From Hormiphora californensis (lineage: Eukaryota; Ctenophora; Tentaculata; Cydippida; Pleurobrachiidae): a stretch of DNA of 64,000 nucleotides. Positions 31,911 through 42,596 of this stretch are shown piece by piece (position 1 is the first letter of the stretch; each line of letters begins with the position of its first letter). Under the pieces are notes generated by a model, which was not told the origin of the DNA, made no database searches, and worked only from the letters and a program-made list of their open reading frames with translations. The position numbers were made by a program, and so were the translations under genes. The stretch lies in assembly GCA_020137815.1 (NCBI GenBank), contig CM035357.1, positions 1,838,020-1,902,019 on the forward strand, written 5' to 3'.

Positions 31911-32345
31911 CCCTTTTTTCTCCCCTACCTCTTCTTCCCTTCCCCCCTTTGCCCCTTCCCCTTTCCCCTCTCTTCTCCCTCTCTCCTCTCTCCCCTTTTC
32001 CCCCTCGCTCTTCGTCAAGAAAACCTTTTACGCCAGTGCGACCTTTTATTTTAAAAATTTTTGGCAAAAGGTGGGGAGAGTCCCCCCTTTTTATTTTTTG
32101 TTTAATTTTCGGGCTTAAAGCCCTTTAAACCGTTTAAGTCATGGGTCATTTCATAAAAGGTGCTCGAGAAAGTCGGGAGGTACCCACCAAGTACCCACCA
32201 GACGAGACTTTGAAATTCTTATACTTTAAGTACAAGTACCACGGTACTGGAAATTATTTTGGGGGCCCCCCCTCCCCCCGAAGGGCAATTTATATAACAC
32301 GCAACCTTTATACCCATCTGGGAAAACAGAAATTTCCCTTGGTTT
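30535..32345. repeat. Three copies of an unclassified dispersed repeat
   Basis: The block from ctctctgtccctctccctct to agttagggagggttctcccc appears at 30535-30681 and 31125-31271, and in corrupted form at 32010-32100. A second block, from gccccgaagggcaatctta to actttccttgtgttct, appears at 30993-31070 and 31416-31497, and corrupted at 32276-32343. No coding capacity was seen. Confidence 0.75.
31785..31912. repeat. TC microsatellite
   Basis: Long (tc)n run with few interruptions. It generates serine/leucine-only frames on plus and Arg/Glu-only frames on minus. Confidence 0.97.
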
Positions 32346-33900
32346 TGATGGGCAAAATTTCTTTGGCCCCTGATAAATTTTATGCATTCCACCCACTTCT
32401 CTTCCCCCCCTAGTGATTTTCTCCCCCCCCCCCCCCCCCCCTCAATAACAAATTATTCCCATGTCCCTCTTAAATAACCTTTTATTCCCAGGACCCACAC
32501 CCCGCCCAAAAGCAAGACAGAGGCCCAATTATCACTAAAAAACGAAAAAAAGGGATCTTTTCCCAATACCTTAACATCCTCCTTACCCCCAAAAACCCCC
32601 TCCTTCCGATTTTTACCCGGCTCTCCATCCCCGCTGACTGCCCGGGCCCTGGGGGGGTTTATGAGGGGTTTTTTGTTAGAGATCAACACCGGGCCCTAAA
32701 ATTAATAGGAAAGGGGGGGGAGGGGAGGGAAGGGGAAGGCGGGGAAAGGGAAGGAGGGAGGAGGGATAAAGGAAGGAGAGGTGGAGAGGGGGAGGGAAGG
32801 GAGGGGGGAGTGGGAGGGAGGAGAAACAAAAGGGAAGAGAGAAGAGGGGGGGGTTTAAAAGGGGGAGGGGAGAGAGAGTATTGGGGGGATGGAGAAAAAA
32901 GGAAAAAAAAAAGGGGAACCGAGGGGGAGAGTCAAAAAATGAAAGAATAAGGGGAAAGGGGAGGGGGGGAGGGGGGGGAGGGTGGGGGGGAGGGGGAGAG
33001 AAGACCCCGGGAAGGAACGGGAAAGAGGAGAGGAGGGGGAAAGGGGGGCGAAAAAAGGGGGGAAAGAAAGGGAAGGGTGGGGGCCCCCCCTAAAGGGGAA
33101 AATGGGGCTTTAAACGGCTACCATACTCCCCCCTCCTCTTTCTTGTTTCAGCTTTCAGCGAATTGTTTGTTTTGCCTTTCCCTCTCGATGTCTAGTGCTT
33201 CAAAATTATACACGCATTGAATGTTACACTGTACACGATTGTACGTTTCAACACATTGATATGTCCCCAAACTGAAAGCCAATGATCTTTGTAGACAAGT
33301 TACTTTTTAGAAATGTATACACCGAACATTTACAGGGGGTTCTTTGGGGAAAATTTTTTAATATCAATTTTAAAGTCTTTCACATTTTGGGGTTTTTTAA
33401 AATAATTTTCCTGTTTTGAAATTTTTAAAATTTTTTTCCCATTTTTTTTTTTTTTTCCCCATTTTTCACCCCAAAAAAAGGGGCAAAAAAGTGGCTTGCG
33501 ATCCTTAGTGGCTCAAACCCTTTTTGGGGTGAAAAACTCCAGATTCTGTAGATAATTACCCAAACAATAACGGGAATATGATTATAGCGATATTTGATAT
33601 AAAGACCCAATTTTTTACTTACAAAACCTATTTGCACGAAAACAACCCCTGCGCACTGCAAAAAACGCAAAAAAAAAGGTCACAAAAGTGGGTTTCGACC
33701 TTTTTGGCTCAAAACCCTTTGGGCTGAAACCGGATATTAGAGAATTACCCAAAGAAAAACGGAAATTTATTCATGGGGCATTTTATTCCCACTTAACCCC
33801 CCAAATTTTACACGTAAAAATAAACCAAACCCATTCCCCCAAATTTTTAGACAATGTATCAAAAAATAGTTAGGGATGGCCAATATTGAATTCAAAATTC
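32346..33900. other. Low-complexity, probably poor-quality sequence
   Basis: Purine runs of the gggagg type (32705-33090), homopolymer blocks of A, C, G or T, and a partly repeated block around caaaccctttttggg (33510 and 33700) that differs mainly in homopolymer length. I see no gene. The texture suggests consensus errors. Confidence 0.5.
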
Positions 33901-35334
33901 TACGGATTTTCACCCGGCCATTTCATCTTTCGGTCGATCCTCCAGACGAAGCAATCACACAAACACTTCACCTCGAAGAGAGATACCTCTTTTTTGAGAG
34001 ATACCTCTCTTTTTTCTGAGAGAGAGATAGAGAGATATCGTGTTCCAACAGCTTGTACTACTACTACGTGTATATTATCTGGGCAGTGGGCGTCTGTGTT
34101 AAGACTAGTTGACACTACCTCTACGTGTACTTCTCTGCGGCAGTGCGTCGCACCGTCGTACGCTCTCACTCGATCGGCTTCCTCAACGTCTACTTGCGTC
34201 TCTCGATCTCTCTCTCTCGGGTCTCACCTCTCTCCTCTCCCGGTCGTCTCATCCCTCCCTCGCTCTCTCGCTCGTCATTCCGTCTGGTTCCTATCTCGCT
34301 CCTCTATCTCAGCTCTATCTCTCTCTCTCTGCTTTAGGTCTTCCCCGTCCTATCACGACCTCACGTTTCTTTTATTTCCACATCTCTCATACAAACACTC
34401 ACATTTCTTTGTTTCCTAACCAGCAGCTGTTGTAGGTGCTCCTTCATAAAAACAACCATCGCGGCCGAGTTATTATCTTTGTGTGTTCTCCACTTTAATA
34501 GTTCACCTTCATGTAACGTACCTACTATCAGATATTATATCTTCCGTCATCGATTACAGGGGAGATAGATACTTAGAGAGGGAGAAAGAGATAGACAGAG
34601 AGAGAGCTATCTTCTTTTCTTTATTGTCTACAACTCAACATTCACTGCTGTGTTGTTACGTGATGTGTGTACTATACTGTTAATTTTACTTGATCTGATA
34701 AACTCAAAGTACAGTGTATACTAACCTAAAGTATACTAACCTAAAGCTAATATTCTAATCACCACTTCTGACTGCTAATGTCTAAATTATTATTATATAT
34801 ACACTGCCATTTCTCTTGTGACTATTTTAGAGACCGAGTGTAAATATAGTGAGACTCTACAAGATCCACCTGCAGTGTGAAGTGTGTGTGAGAGCCTCAT
34901 TTTATTTTCATCACATGTCATGTTCTATAGTCCTCCCCCTTTGTTCTCTCTGTGTTATAGTGCTTCAGTCTGCCGATATAATACCAGACTACTAAATTTC
35001 AAGCCCTGTGTGTTTTTATATTGTGTACAGAGTTTATATTATTTATTTGTGTGTTTATATCTGTATATATTATCAGTTTAGAAGAAGTATAACTTTTTCA
35101 ACTCGTCGTTTTGTGTTTTCCCTCTTTATCGTGTAACCTCTACCTTACCTTTGCTCAACAACAAGTTCATAATACCTCAGTCCTATCTCAGTCCCATGTT
35201 ACGACAACACTGTCTCAATTCTATTTTCTTCTCTCACTCTCCGTCATTTCCCTTCCTATTCACATCTTAACAACTCTCTGTCATATGATCCTCTCTCTTT
35301 TCACTCTTTCTTTTCACACACAATCTTCTCTCTT

Positions 35335-35390
<56 letters not shown>

Positions 35391-35676
35391 TCTCTTTCTC
35401 TCTCGGCACATGATGGCCAGTGTTCCAGTACACAATTCTTGTTCTCTCTTTCTAACCTTTGTCGCAATCAAAGTACAGAAATTTTTTCTTTCGTTTGCTT
35501 TATTTCCCTCTCGAAACGAAATTACGTACTTGTTTTGCAATCACTACCTTTCACCCTGCCCCCCATAGAGGCCATCTTTATACCAACCAGAACGATAACA
35601 CTAATTAATTCCCCCCCCCCCCCCCCGATTAACTACACAATTAATTGAATCTCTGTATGTTTAATAGCAGAGTTAA
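33901..35676. other. HAPSTR1 upstream region, CT-rich, no gene
   Basis: CT-biased DNA with TC microsatellites at about 34200-34330 and 35330-35404. Long open frames here are made of Ser, Leu, Cys and Arg only. It probably contains promoter and 5' UTR of the HAPSTR1 gene, but no motif can be named. Confidence 0.45.
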
Positions 35677-35771
35677 ATGGCCCAATCCCGTGACTATATT
35701 TCCCCCGGCGAGATGGACTGTCTAACATTGATTGACGGGGAACGAAACACTACTTCACAGGTCTGTGTGTG

Positions 35772-35821
<50 letters not shown>

Positions 35822-36916
35822 ATTATAGCGTTCACAGGTATTGCCCTCATTATTCTGTACACCCCCATTCGTACGAAGGGAGTACCTCCTAAATTGTTGT
35901 ATATTTTCTTCCATAACTTCTTCCCCCTATTTCTGTTGAAGAATATTTGAAGCACATTAACCCCCCTCCCCTATTTCCCAGGTGTATACCCCACTAACAC
36001 TATCGTCCCCATATATTCCCAGGAATTGGAAAGTATCCAGCACATTCTGTGGATGAATTTCCAAGATTCAGCCCGTTTTACAGCCGCACTATGTAAAGGA
36101 GGGGCAGCCGGTAACCCCCTACTTCAGTCCACCTTTCAGCAGTGCGCCATAGCAGTTACTAGACTTTACAAAGGTAACTTTATAACCCATGAATATGTAG
36201 TTCTTACTTCAGTTCAGCTCTCCACACAGACCCTTGATTGACTCCAATTTATCTCAAACCAGTACCCATTCTTCTAACCATCCCCTCCTACAGACAGTGT
36301 CGATGCGGTGGAGAGAGCGTACGAACTAGGAATGGTTCGAGGGAAACAGAAATGCCGTAGAGACATGGCTTCCTGGTCTAAACGAAGGAAACGGAAAATC
36401 AATAGGATCGATTTACTACGTAAGTTCGGATTGTTCTAGGTCCAGCAAAGTTTGGATGTTGTCCCAGTAGTATTGAACCGTTCGTCCCGTAAGAAAGGGC
36501 CTGAGCAAGACAACTCAAGTTGTGATAAGTAAAACTCCAGAAGACTTGTTATATTTTAACTGCCGTGTAATAATCCTAATGATCTCTCTCCCATCTCCCC
36601 AGGACGATTAGCCAAAAAGCCCTGTGCAGCCCCCTCTTCAAACAGCGATGATACAGACAGTGACGATTTATCTTGTGTTCTCTCCTCCCTCGGTGTCGCC
36701 TCGCCAGTAACCAATAACACAGCCAGCACAGAGGGTAGTGGGGGTAGCAGCAGTCCCCGGCCTGGCCCCGCCACACAGCCAGTAGAATCACCACCCACCA
36801 CCCCACCACATTCAAGCTCTTATAACATGGCCGTGGGGTCGAGGAAACGGAAGGCTGACTCGCTGCTAGATGTGTTTCTGGAGACTGTACACGGTTCAAA
36901 ACGGAATAGACAATGA
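35677..36916 (+). CDS. HAPSTR1: HAPSTR1-like stress-response regulator (C16orf72 family)
   Basis: Four exons close in phase: 35677-35760, 36023-36173, 36294-36419 and 36603-36916, giving 224 residues. Landmarks are ESIQHILWMNFQDSA, FQQCAIAVTRLYKDSVDA, an R-x-K basic block (WSKRRKRKINRIDLLRRL) and a Ser/Pro-rich tail ending HGSKRNRQ. This is the order of the vertebrate HAPSTR1 protein, including the paired FQ-A-AV--LYK helices and the terminal KRNR. Family knowledge: it binds the HUWE1 ubiquitin ligase in stress responses and acts in nucleus and cytoplasm. The exon 1 donor sits in a GT microsatellite. Confidence 0.9.
35763..35821. repeat. GT microsatellite overlapping a splice donor region
   Basis: A (gt)n run with two ttt-type interruptions starts 2 bp after the exon 1 end of the HAPSTR1 gene, so every repeat step offers a GT. 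Confidence 0.95.
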
Positions 36917-37467
36917 AATGATGTTAGATATTGGGAATTGGGATTATAATGCATGGAATGTGGTAGAGAGGAAGTTGTTTGATTTGATGAGAAGGAAAGA
37001 GATGGTATACAAAATGATGAGTGATATCAGTGACGTTCTATAAGAAACTAAATAACAGAAAGACTGTATTAATCAATTCTTTTTTCTCAGTGGGAGTGAC
37101 TATCCGTATTTCAATACACACATTGGTTTCTGTAAGCTGTTTTATACACCGTTATACACACATCCCAGTATTTATTGCCTGGTGGAGAGGGCTCTGTAAC
37201 AGGACCGGGACGCTTCAAAGTTTGGGAACGTTTGTGGCACGCGCGGAAACCAAGATGTGGATAAAGCACAGCTGTACCGCGCTGAGTACGCGCAAAACAT
37301 TAACGCGCATTTAAAACTTGGTATGGCGCGCACTGAGTTAATTGTCTCGCCAAAATGTTTTGACACACATCAAAACTTTTTATTTGGTTCGTGTCTTTTT
37401 TTCTGAGTGTGTCTCAGGCGGGGCGTGATGTCTGGAAATATTGTTCAGTAGGGCTGGTGCCTGGTTC
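36917..37467. other. HAPSTR1 3' flank
   Basis: No gene seen. Contains several gcgcgc-type words around 37240-37330. Confidence 0.4.
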
Positions 37468-38045
37468 AGGGGCGGCTCTGCCATGCGGACGATGCGGACG
37501 CGTCCGCATTTTTACTTTGGATCACGGAGAGAAAAAGGAAAAATTCAAGGAAAAGGGTCAATTTTTCTTAAAATTTGATGTTTCAAATGAGATTTCTAGT
37601 GAAATCGGCGCGCCACACAGGTTTTTTTGCCGTCGCAGTATTTTTTGATCGGCGCGCTACGTCAAAATAGCCAATGCGGACCATCTGCATTGGGTATTTC
37701 GACGGAACGCGCGAGTTAAAAATGTTTCGGCCGCATTTTGACCAGAGCGGCTGAAAGCCGCGCACCGCCCCTGGCCTGGTTCCAGTCTCCAGACCGAAAT
37801 TTCCCAAACTTTTGCATGTGCGACCAAGGAGCTCCAACAGGGGGTTTGGGGCATAGCCCCAGGCCCCAGTGTTCAGGAGTGACGGAACCGGGTTGGGAGT
37901 GAAGAACCAAGATCTTGGCCGAAACGAGCTCAAAACGGTGTCCGGAGAAAATGAGCAAATTTTGCTCCGAAAAAAGGTCATCACCAAAAATGACAACTGT
38001 TGGTCAGCAGCCCCCTCGCTGAAGAAAATAATTCCGCCACCCCTG
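37468..38045. mobile_element. Non-autonomous hAT-like element
   Basis: The ends are caggggcggctctgcc and ccgccacccctg, a typical hAT terminal inverted repeat. Flanks gcctggtt and atcctgtt may be a decayed 8-bp target duplication. The interior includes the gcatagccccaggcccc-type text common in hAT MITEs and no transposase frame. The retrotransposon begins at or just after its right end. Confidence 0.75.
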
Positions 38046-38155
38046 ATCCTGTTTAGAACTACATTTGATGTTAATACTGTTGTAATTAGTTGTCTAAACA
38101 TTGCAAGCTGTAGTTTATTGATCATGTTCCTCTAGAAGTCTCTGATACTGAGATT

Positions 38156-38566
38156 ATGGAAGCCTGCTCGGAAGAACTGGGAACAACGCCAAAAGTTTAC
38201 AGATTCACTGATAACAATGGAAACCCAAGATACTCTGTACGGCTAATCTTTGAATCGGAAGATCTGAGGAATAAGGCTATAACTATGGGACTAAACATAG
38301 ACACAAGGCACTTCCGTATACGTGAGTATATCGACAGACGGGTGATCAAACCGCTCCAATGTCGAAAGTGTTGGAAATACGGGCACTGGACCGCATGGTG
38401 CAATAACAACGAGGCCTGCGTTCAATGTGGTGAGAGGGTAAGCACGCATACAGCGGATCCCTGTCAAGCCGAGGCCAAGTGTATCCACTGCAGTGGAAAT
38501 CACAACTCCAACAGTACAACCTGTCCAGTATATACTGCCCATCAAAACGATCTTCATCATGGTTAG
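38156..38566 (+). CDS. Retrotransposon ORF1 (C-terminal part, three zinc knuckles)
   Basis: 136 residues. The region RYSVRLIFESEDLRNKA resembles the domain before the knuckles in I/Jockey ORF1 proteins. Three Cys-His clusters follow: CRKCWKYGHWTAWC (C-x2-C-x4-H-x4-C), CVQCGERVSTHTADPC and CIHCSGNHNSNSTTCP. These bind RNA or DNA in the ribonucleoprotein. An upstream in-frame stop lies only about 15 codons before the first ATG, so the usual N-terminal half is missing. The stop overlaps the ORF2 start in ATGGTTAG. Confidence 0.85.
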   Translation: MEACSEELGTTPKVYRFTDNNGNPRYSVRLIFESEDLRNKAITMGLNIDTRHFRIREYIDRRVIKPLQCRKCWKYGHWTAWCNNNEACVQCGERVSTHTADPCQAEAKCIHCSGNHNSNSTTCPVYTAHQNDLHHG

Positions 38567-41500
38567 TATCTGTCAACTAAATATTTCGGGCCTCTCTTCT
38601 CATTCCAGTACAGCGATTGACCACTATTGTTCCGATAGAAACATCACGGTACTGGCACTGCAGGAAACCGGTACGGTACCAAACGAGGACGTTTTCAAAA
38701 ACCTACGAACTTTTGGAGTTGCAGACGATCAAGGTGTCACCATCTCGGTTGATAAGTCGTTCTATCCTCAGAGAATTCCCAGTTTAGAAGTAAAGGGTGT
38801 TGCAGCTGTTTTCGTGATTGCAACACCTTCAAAGCGACCTGTGATGTATGCTTCGGTATACAGTAGCCCGTCGTCGGACCTCAGCAGACTACTGAGCACC
38901 ATTCAAGAGGCTTGGAGATACTGTTATGCAAACGGGGTTGCTACTCTCCAAGTCATGGGGGACTTTAACGCGAGAGGACAAACTTGGGGCGATAGACTTT
39001 ACAACAGCAATGGTCATCTACTAGAGACATTTTGTAACCAGCAGGGGGCCCGGATCTTATCACCGATGAGGAATACGTTTCTATGCGCTGGAGGAGGTAG
39101 TGTCATAGATCTAACATTGATATTTGGCAACTCTGGACCACTTAGGGGACTTTGGGTCGATCAGGACGAAGGGCTTTGTCTGTTCACTGGAGCGCCGGAT
39201 CGAGGACACATACCAGTACACATAACAATTGGTCAGGTCAATAAACACATACAGCGGAAGAGGGTATTCAACTACGAGGAAGCAGAGTGGGACGAGTGGA
39301 AGGAATTTTTGGAGCGTCATCTTCCGGAAATACGTGGAACTGAAGATCCAGAGGACTTGTACAAGGAGTTTCTGAGGATACATAGAGAAGCATGTGAACT
39401 ATTCATCTCGAAGAAGACTATCTGTCGATATAGCAAACCATTCTGGACACATGAACTGTCGGGACTATCAAAAAATCTCCAAGGAGCTCTACGACACTAT
39501 CAATTCAGGCGAACAACTCGGAATAAAGAACTCGTGGAAGCAGCGAAAGCCACCTTCAAGGAGACGCTGATTAAGAGTAAGAACAAGTGGATACATGAAC
39601 GACTTCAAGGGTTAAATGTGCACGACAGTAATCTTTTCTGGAAGCGCTACAGAGGATTGTTCTTGGCCCAAGAGGAAAATTTCATAGGGTGTTTGGATTT
39701 TGAAGGCACCCTGAAACACAGTCAATCAGAAAAAGAAGATATACTGTTTAGGACGTACTTTGAAGGGGAACACCTCAAGAACAGGGACTTCGATGAAGAG
39801 GAGTACAGGCGGATATGCAGGCAAATGGAGGACATCATGTCAGTGGATTTAACGGACGAGGAACCTGGAGAGGAGAACCTACTGAATAGCAAAGTGGAAC
39901 GAAGAGAAGTGGAACAGGCGATCTCAGCACAGGATTGGAGTGGAAAGGCAGCGGATGGAGATGGGGTTCACCCGAGAACTCTGAAACATATGGGAGGTCG
40001 GGCAGTAAACTTTCTAGCCGAGTTATTCGATTTGTGTATGAAGTGTTCAGTATGGCCCTGGAGAGCATCAACGGTTTCCTTCATCAAGAAAGCAGGAAAG
40101 AGCTCATATCTCAAACCGGGGTCTTTCCGCCCTATCACCATCAGTATGTACATCGGTAAACTTTTTGAGAGGGTGTTAGACCGAAGAATGAGGGACCATT
40201 GCTATAGCGAAACGTTGCTCGAAGATGAACAGGAAGGATTTCTACCAAACCGGAGCTGTACTCGATATCTATACCGAATGCTGGCAACTCTACATGAAAA
40301 CCGTAGGAGAAAGGCAACCGCCTATCTTTTGCTGATAGATTTCGAGAAGGCCTTTGACAGTGTGCCGATTCCTCTCCTCATCTACAAAATCCATCGCTTA
40401 GGAGTACATGGCAGAATCCTGAAGTTACTCCATTCTATGCTTAGCAACCGATTGGTCAGTTTGAAGATAAACGGAAAGGTGGGACGAGCCAGAATCTGTG
40501 GAACCACAGGATTACCACAAGGAGCAGTACTTTCGCCTCTCCTATTTATCCTTTACATCGGAGATCTTCTGACTACGAGAAACTTACCAACTGATATTCG
40601 TCACCACACTGAAACATTCAAATTTGCAGACGATGGAACTGTAGTTATCACTGGTACAGACAAAGAATGTGAATCATCTATGCAAAGAGTACTACAATAC
40701 ATCCACGAATGGTGTAGGACTTGGCGGCTGGTGGTGAACTGTGGAAAAGACAAGACTGAAATCCTTGTTGTACGTCCTAAAAGATCAGAACCACCGACAG
40801 TACTTCCAAAATTCTACCTCGGCAATGAAGAAATTTTATATGCAGATTCCAGCAAGGTTTTGGGCGTTTACCTAGACAAAGACCTGAACTTTCAACAACA
40901 TGCGTCCTTTACCTTAAAGAAATGCTGGTTTGCATGGAGTAGACTCTCGACATCCACAACTAGAACGGATGGACTGAATAGTACTTCGTTGGCTTTACTT
41001 TTCAAAACAGTGGTGCTTACGAAGCTACTATACGCGGCCCCTCTCTGGCTGGAAGACCGGATATCAAGCTTTAAAGACCTCATGGCTCGAGCCAAGCTGA
41101 AAATCCTGGGAAGTCAGTTTCATGTCCCAAACATGATAGGAGACCTTCTCACAACAGTACCACCTCTTGCAGTCACCTTGAGGATTCTGACGATCAAATT
41201 TGTGCTGAAAGGGTTGCTAGCAGAGGATAGCATCAGTGCCAAACTTCTACAAATTGACTCGGAACCGTACCATAAGTTCGCACATCATCTAACCATGACC
41301 AAATGCTATCTCCGATGGGTGGAGGACCAGGATCAGGAGAGTACAGATGCTAATGTTCCGGCAGCTACGAGAAGAAGGAGCTTTCTCAGAAGATGTGACT
41401 TGATAAACTATGAGCGAGATCAGCTATTGTACACCAAAGGAGAAATAGACGACTACGGATACAAACTGTGGGATGATACCGTCAAACAACAAATGGAACA

Positions 41501-41954
41501 CCTTTTCAAAACCGATGAATATACGCTGGAACCTAGTCACACGGTGGAGGACTTGAGAAGACTGGTCAACACAAGGGAAGTTGTTCTCACCCCTCTTCTC
41601 CATCGAGCTCTCAGTAGAGGAGAATCTACGGCGATTATCGACTTCACTCACGGTCATAATCTACGTTTTCAGAACTTTGCGTTCCGGTATCTACAGCATG
41701 ACAGCACGGTGTCCGTTCCGACATGCCTAGAGTGTGGGTTGTTGCCCGACTCATCTTACCACAAACTATTTGAATGTGTATCTGCAGGGGCAGTGTCTGC
41801 TCTAAGACAGGAGCTCAGTTCTTTAGCCATCTACGAATTAAACTACCGTATCCCCTTAATATTTTGTCAAGACAAAAACGTGAAACGCAAGTTCAGAATG
41901 CTAGTAGCACATATATTAGAGAATTCTACATTTGATGATAATCTATTGACGTAA
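38559..41954 (+). CDS. Retrotransposon ORF2: AP-type endonuclease + reverse transcriptase
   Basis: 1131 residues from the ATG that overlaps the ORF1 stop; the open frame extends further upstream. Endonuclease marks are CQLNISGL, LALQET, VMGDFNARGQTWGD, SVIDLTLIF and RGHIPVHI. RT marks are LLIDFEKAFDSVP, TTGLPQGAVLSPLLF and the catalytic KFADDGTVV, then LGVYLDKDLNF in the thumb. Near the C-terminus is a Cys-His cluster starting CLECGLLPDSSYH. I see no RNase H signature. The frame is fully open, so the copy is young. No cellular role is implied; the protein would nick target DNA and copy its RNA there. Confidence 0.93.
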   Translation: MVSICQLNISGLSSHSSTAIDHYCSDRNITVLALQETGTVPNEDVFKNLRTFGVADDQGVTISVDKSFYPQRIPSLEVKGVAAVFVIATPSKRPVMYASVYSSPSSDLSRLLSTIQEAWRYCYANGVATLQVMGDFNARGQTWGDRLYNSNGHLLETFCNQQGARILSPMRNTFLCAGGGSVIDLTLIFGNSGPLRGLWVDQDEGLCLFTGAPDRGHIPVHITIGQVNKHIQRKRVFNYEEAEWDEWKEFLERHLPEIRGTEDPEDLYKEFLRIHREACELFISKKTICRYSKPFWTHELSGLSKNLQGALRHYQFRRTTRNKELVEAAKATFKETLIKSKNKWIHERLQGLNVHDSNLFWKRYRGLFLAQEENFIGCLDFEGTLKHSQSEKEDILFRTYFEGEHLKNRDFDEEEYRRICRQMEDIMSVDLTDEEPGEENLLNSKVERREVEQAISAQDWSGKAADGDGVHPRTLKHMGGRAVNFLAELFDLCMKCSVWPWRASTVSFIKKAGKSSYLKPGSFRPITISMYIGKLFERVLDRRMRDHCYSETLLEDEQEGFLPNRSCTRYLYRMLATLHENRRRKATAYLLLIDFEKAFDSVPIPLLIYKIHRLGVHGRILKLLHSMLSNRLVSLKINGKVGRARICGTTGLPQGAVLSPLLFILYIGDLLTTRNLPTDIRHHTETFKFADDGTVVITGTDKECESSMQRVLQYIHEWCRTWRLVVNCGKDKTEILVVRPKRSEPPTVLPKFYLGNEEILYADSSKVLGVYLDKDLNFQQHASFTLKKCWFAWSRLSTSTTRTDGLNSTSLALLFKTVVLTKLLYAAPLWLEDRISSFKDLMARAKLKILGSQFHVPNMIGDLLTTVPPLAVTLRILTIKFVLKGLLAEDSISAKLLQIDSEPYHKFAHHLTMTKCYLRWVEDQDQESTDANVPAATRRRSFLRRCDLINYERDQLLYTKGEIDDYGYKLWDDTVKQQMEHLFKTDEYTLEPSHTVEDLRRLVNTREVVLTPLLHRALSRGESTAIIDFTHGHNLRFQNFAFRYLQHDSTVSVPTCLECGLLPDSSYHKLFECVSAGAVSALRQELSSLAIYELNYRIPLIFCQDKNVKRKFRMLVAHILENSTFDDNLLT

Positions 41955-42362
41955 CGTAGCAGCTATCGTAAGTTTATACTTTATTTAGTAGGTAAATTAG
42001 TTATCCAAGCTTCATTGTCATAAATTAGTCTCTAAATATTCTTAAATTAGTCTTGAATTAGTCTTAATTAAGTCTTAAATTAGTCCTAAATTAGTCTTAA
42101 GTTTTCTACTTATCTTAAATATTCGTCTTAAAATTTGAATTACGTGTGATTCCGTGAAAATAATCTTTTTCACTATTTTTACTATAGCCTGGTAATGTAG
42201 CTTTTCTCTACTACATTACATAGCTTAATTAACCATTATTACTATTGTTATCTTATTAACTTATTACATTAATTAATTAACTTATTACATTACTTAATTT
42301 ATTAACTGTATTAATCATTATCTGTTACAACTATTATATTACTACAGCACTAATATAATTTA

Positions 42363-42395
<33 letters not shown>

Positions 42396-42596
42396 CTTAT
42401 CACTAAGTTTAGAGAAATCAAGAGCTTAGAATCTAATCAGCAGTGAATCTTTTCAGTAGTTAATTCCGTATAGCTTACAAGAAAGAAGCGTTATGTATTT
42501 TGTATACAAGATTTAATAATAATAATAATAATAAATACTGATCAATACCACCTTGTTAACCTTATCATAAGTCATAGCAATGAGCTAGCGGTAAGA

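Larger units (their letters stand above)
38046..42535 (+). mobile_element. Non-LTR retrotransposon (I/Jockey-type), apparently 5'-truncated
   Basis: Two overlapping open frames, ORF1 zinc knuckles and ORF2 endonuclease/RT, are followed by an AT-rich 3' region with repeated aaattagtct words and a simple (ataata)n tail at about 42516-42535. The 3' microsatellite tail is typical of the I group. The left border is taken from the hAT end and is approximate. ORF1 is far shorter than usual, which suggests 5' truncation or decay. Confidence 0.85.

Noticed and set aside
31606-32118. 170-codon Ser/Leu frame and its minus-strand Arg/Glu partner
   Set aside because: Encoded by a TC microsatellite; the same holds for frames at 35111-35540 and 45103-45551.
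39111-41657. Minus-strand and alternate-frame open frames of 60-90 codons
   Set aside because: Shadows of retrotransposon ORF2.
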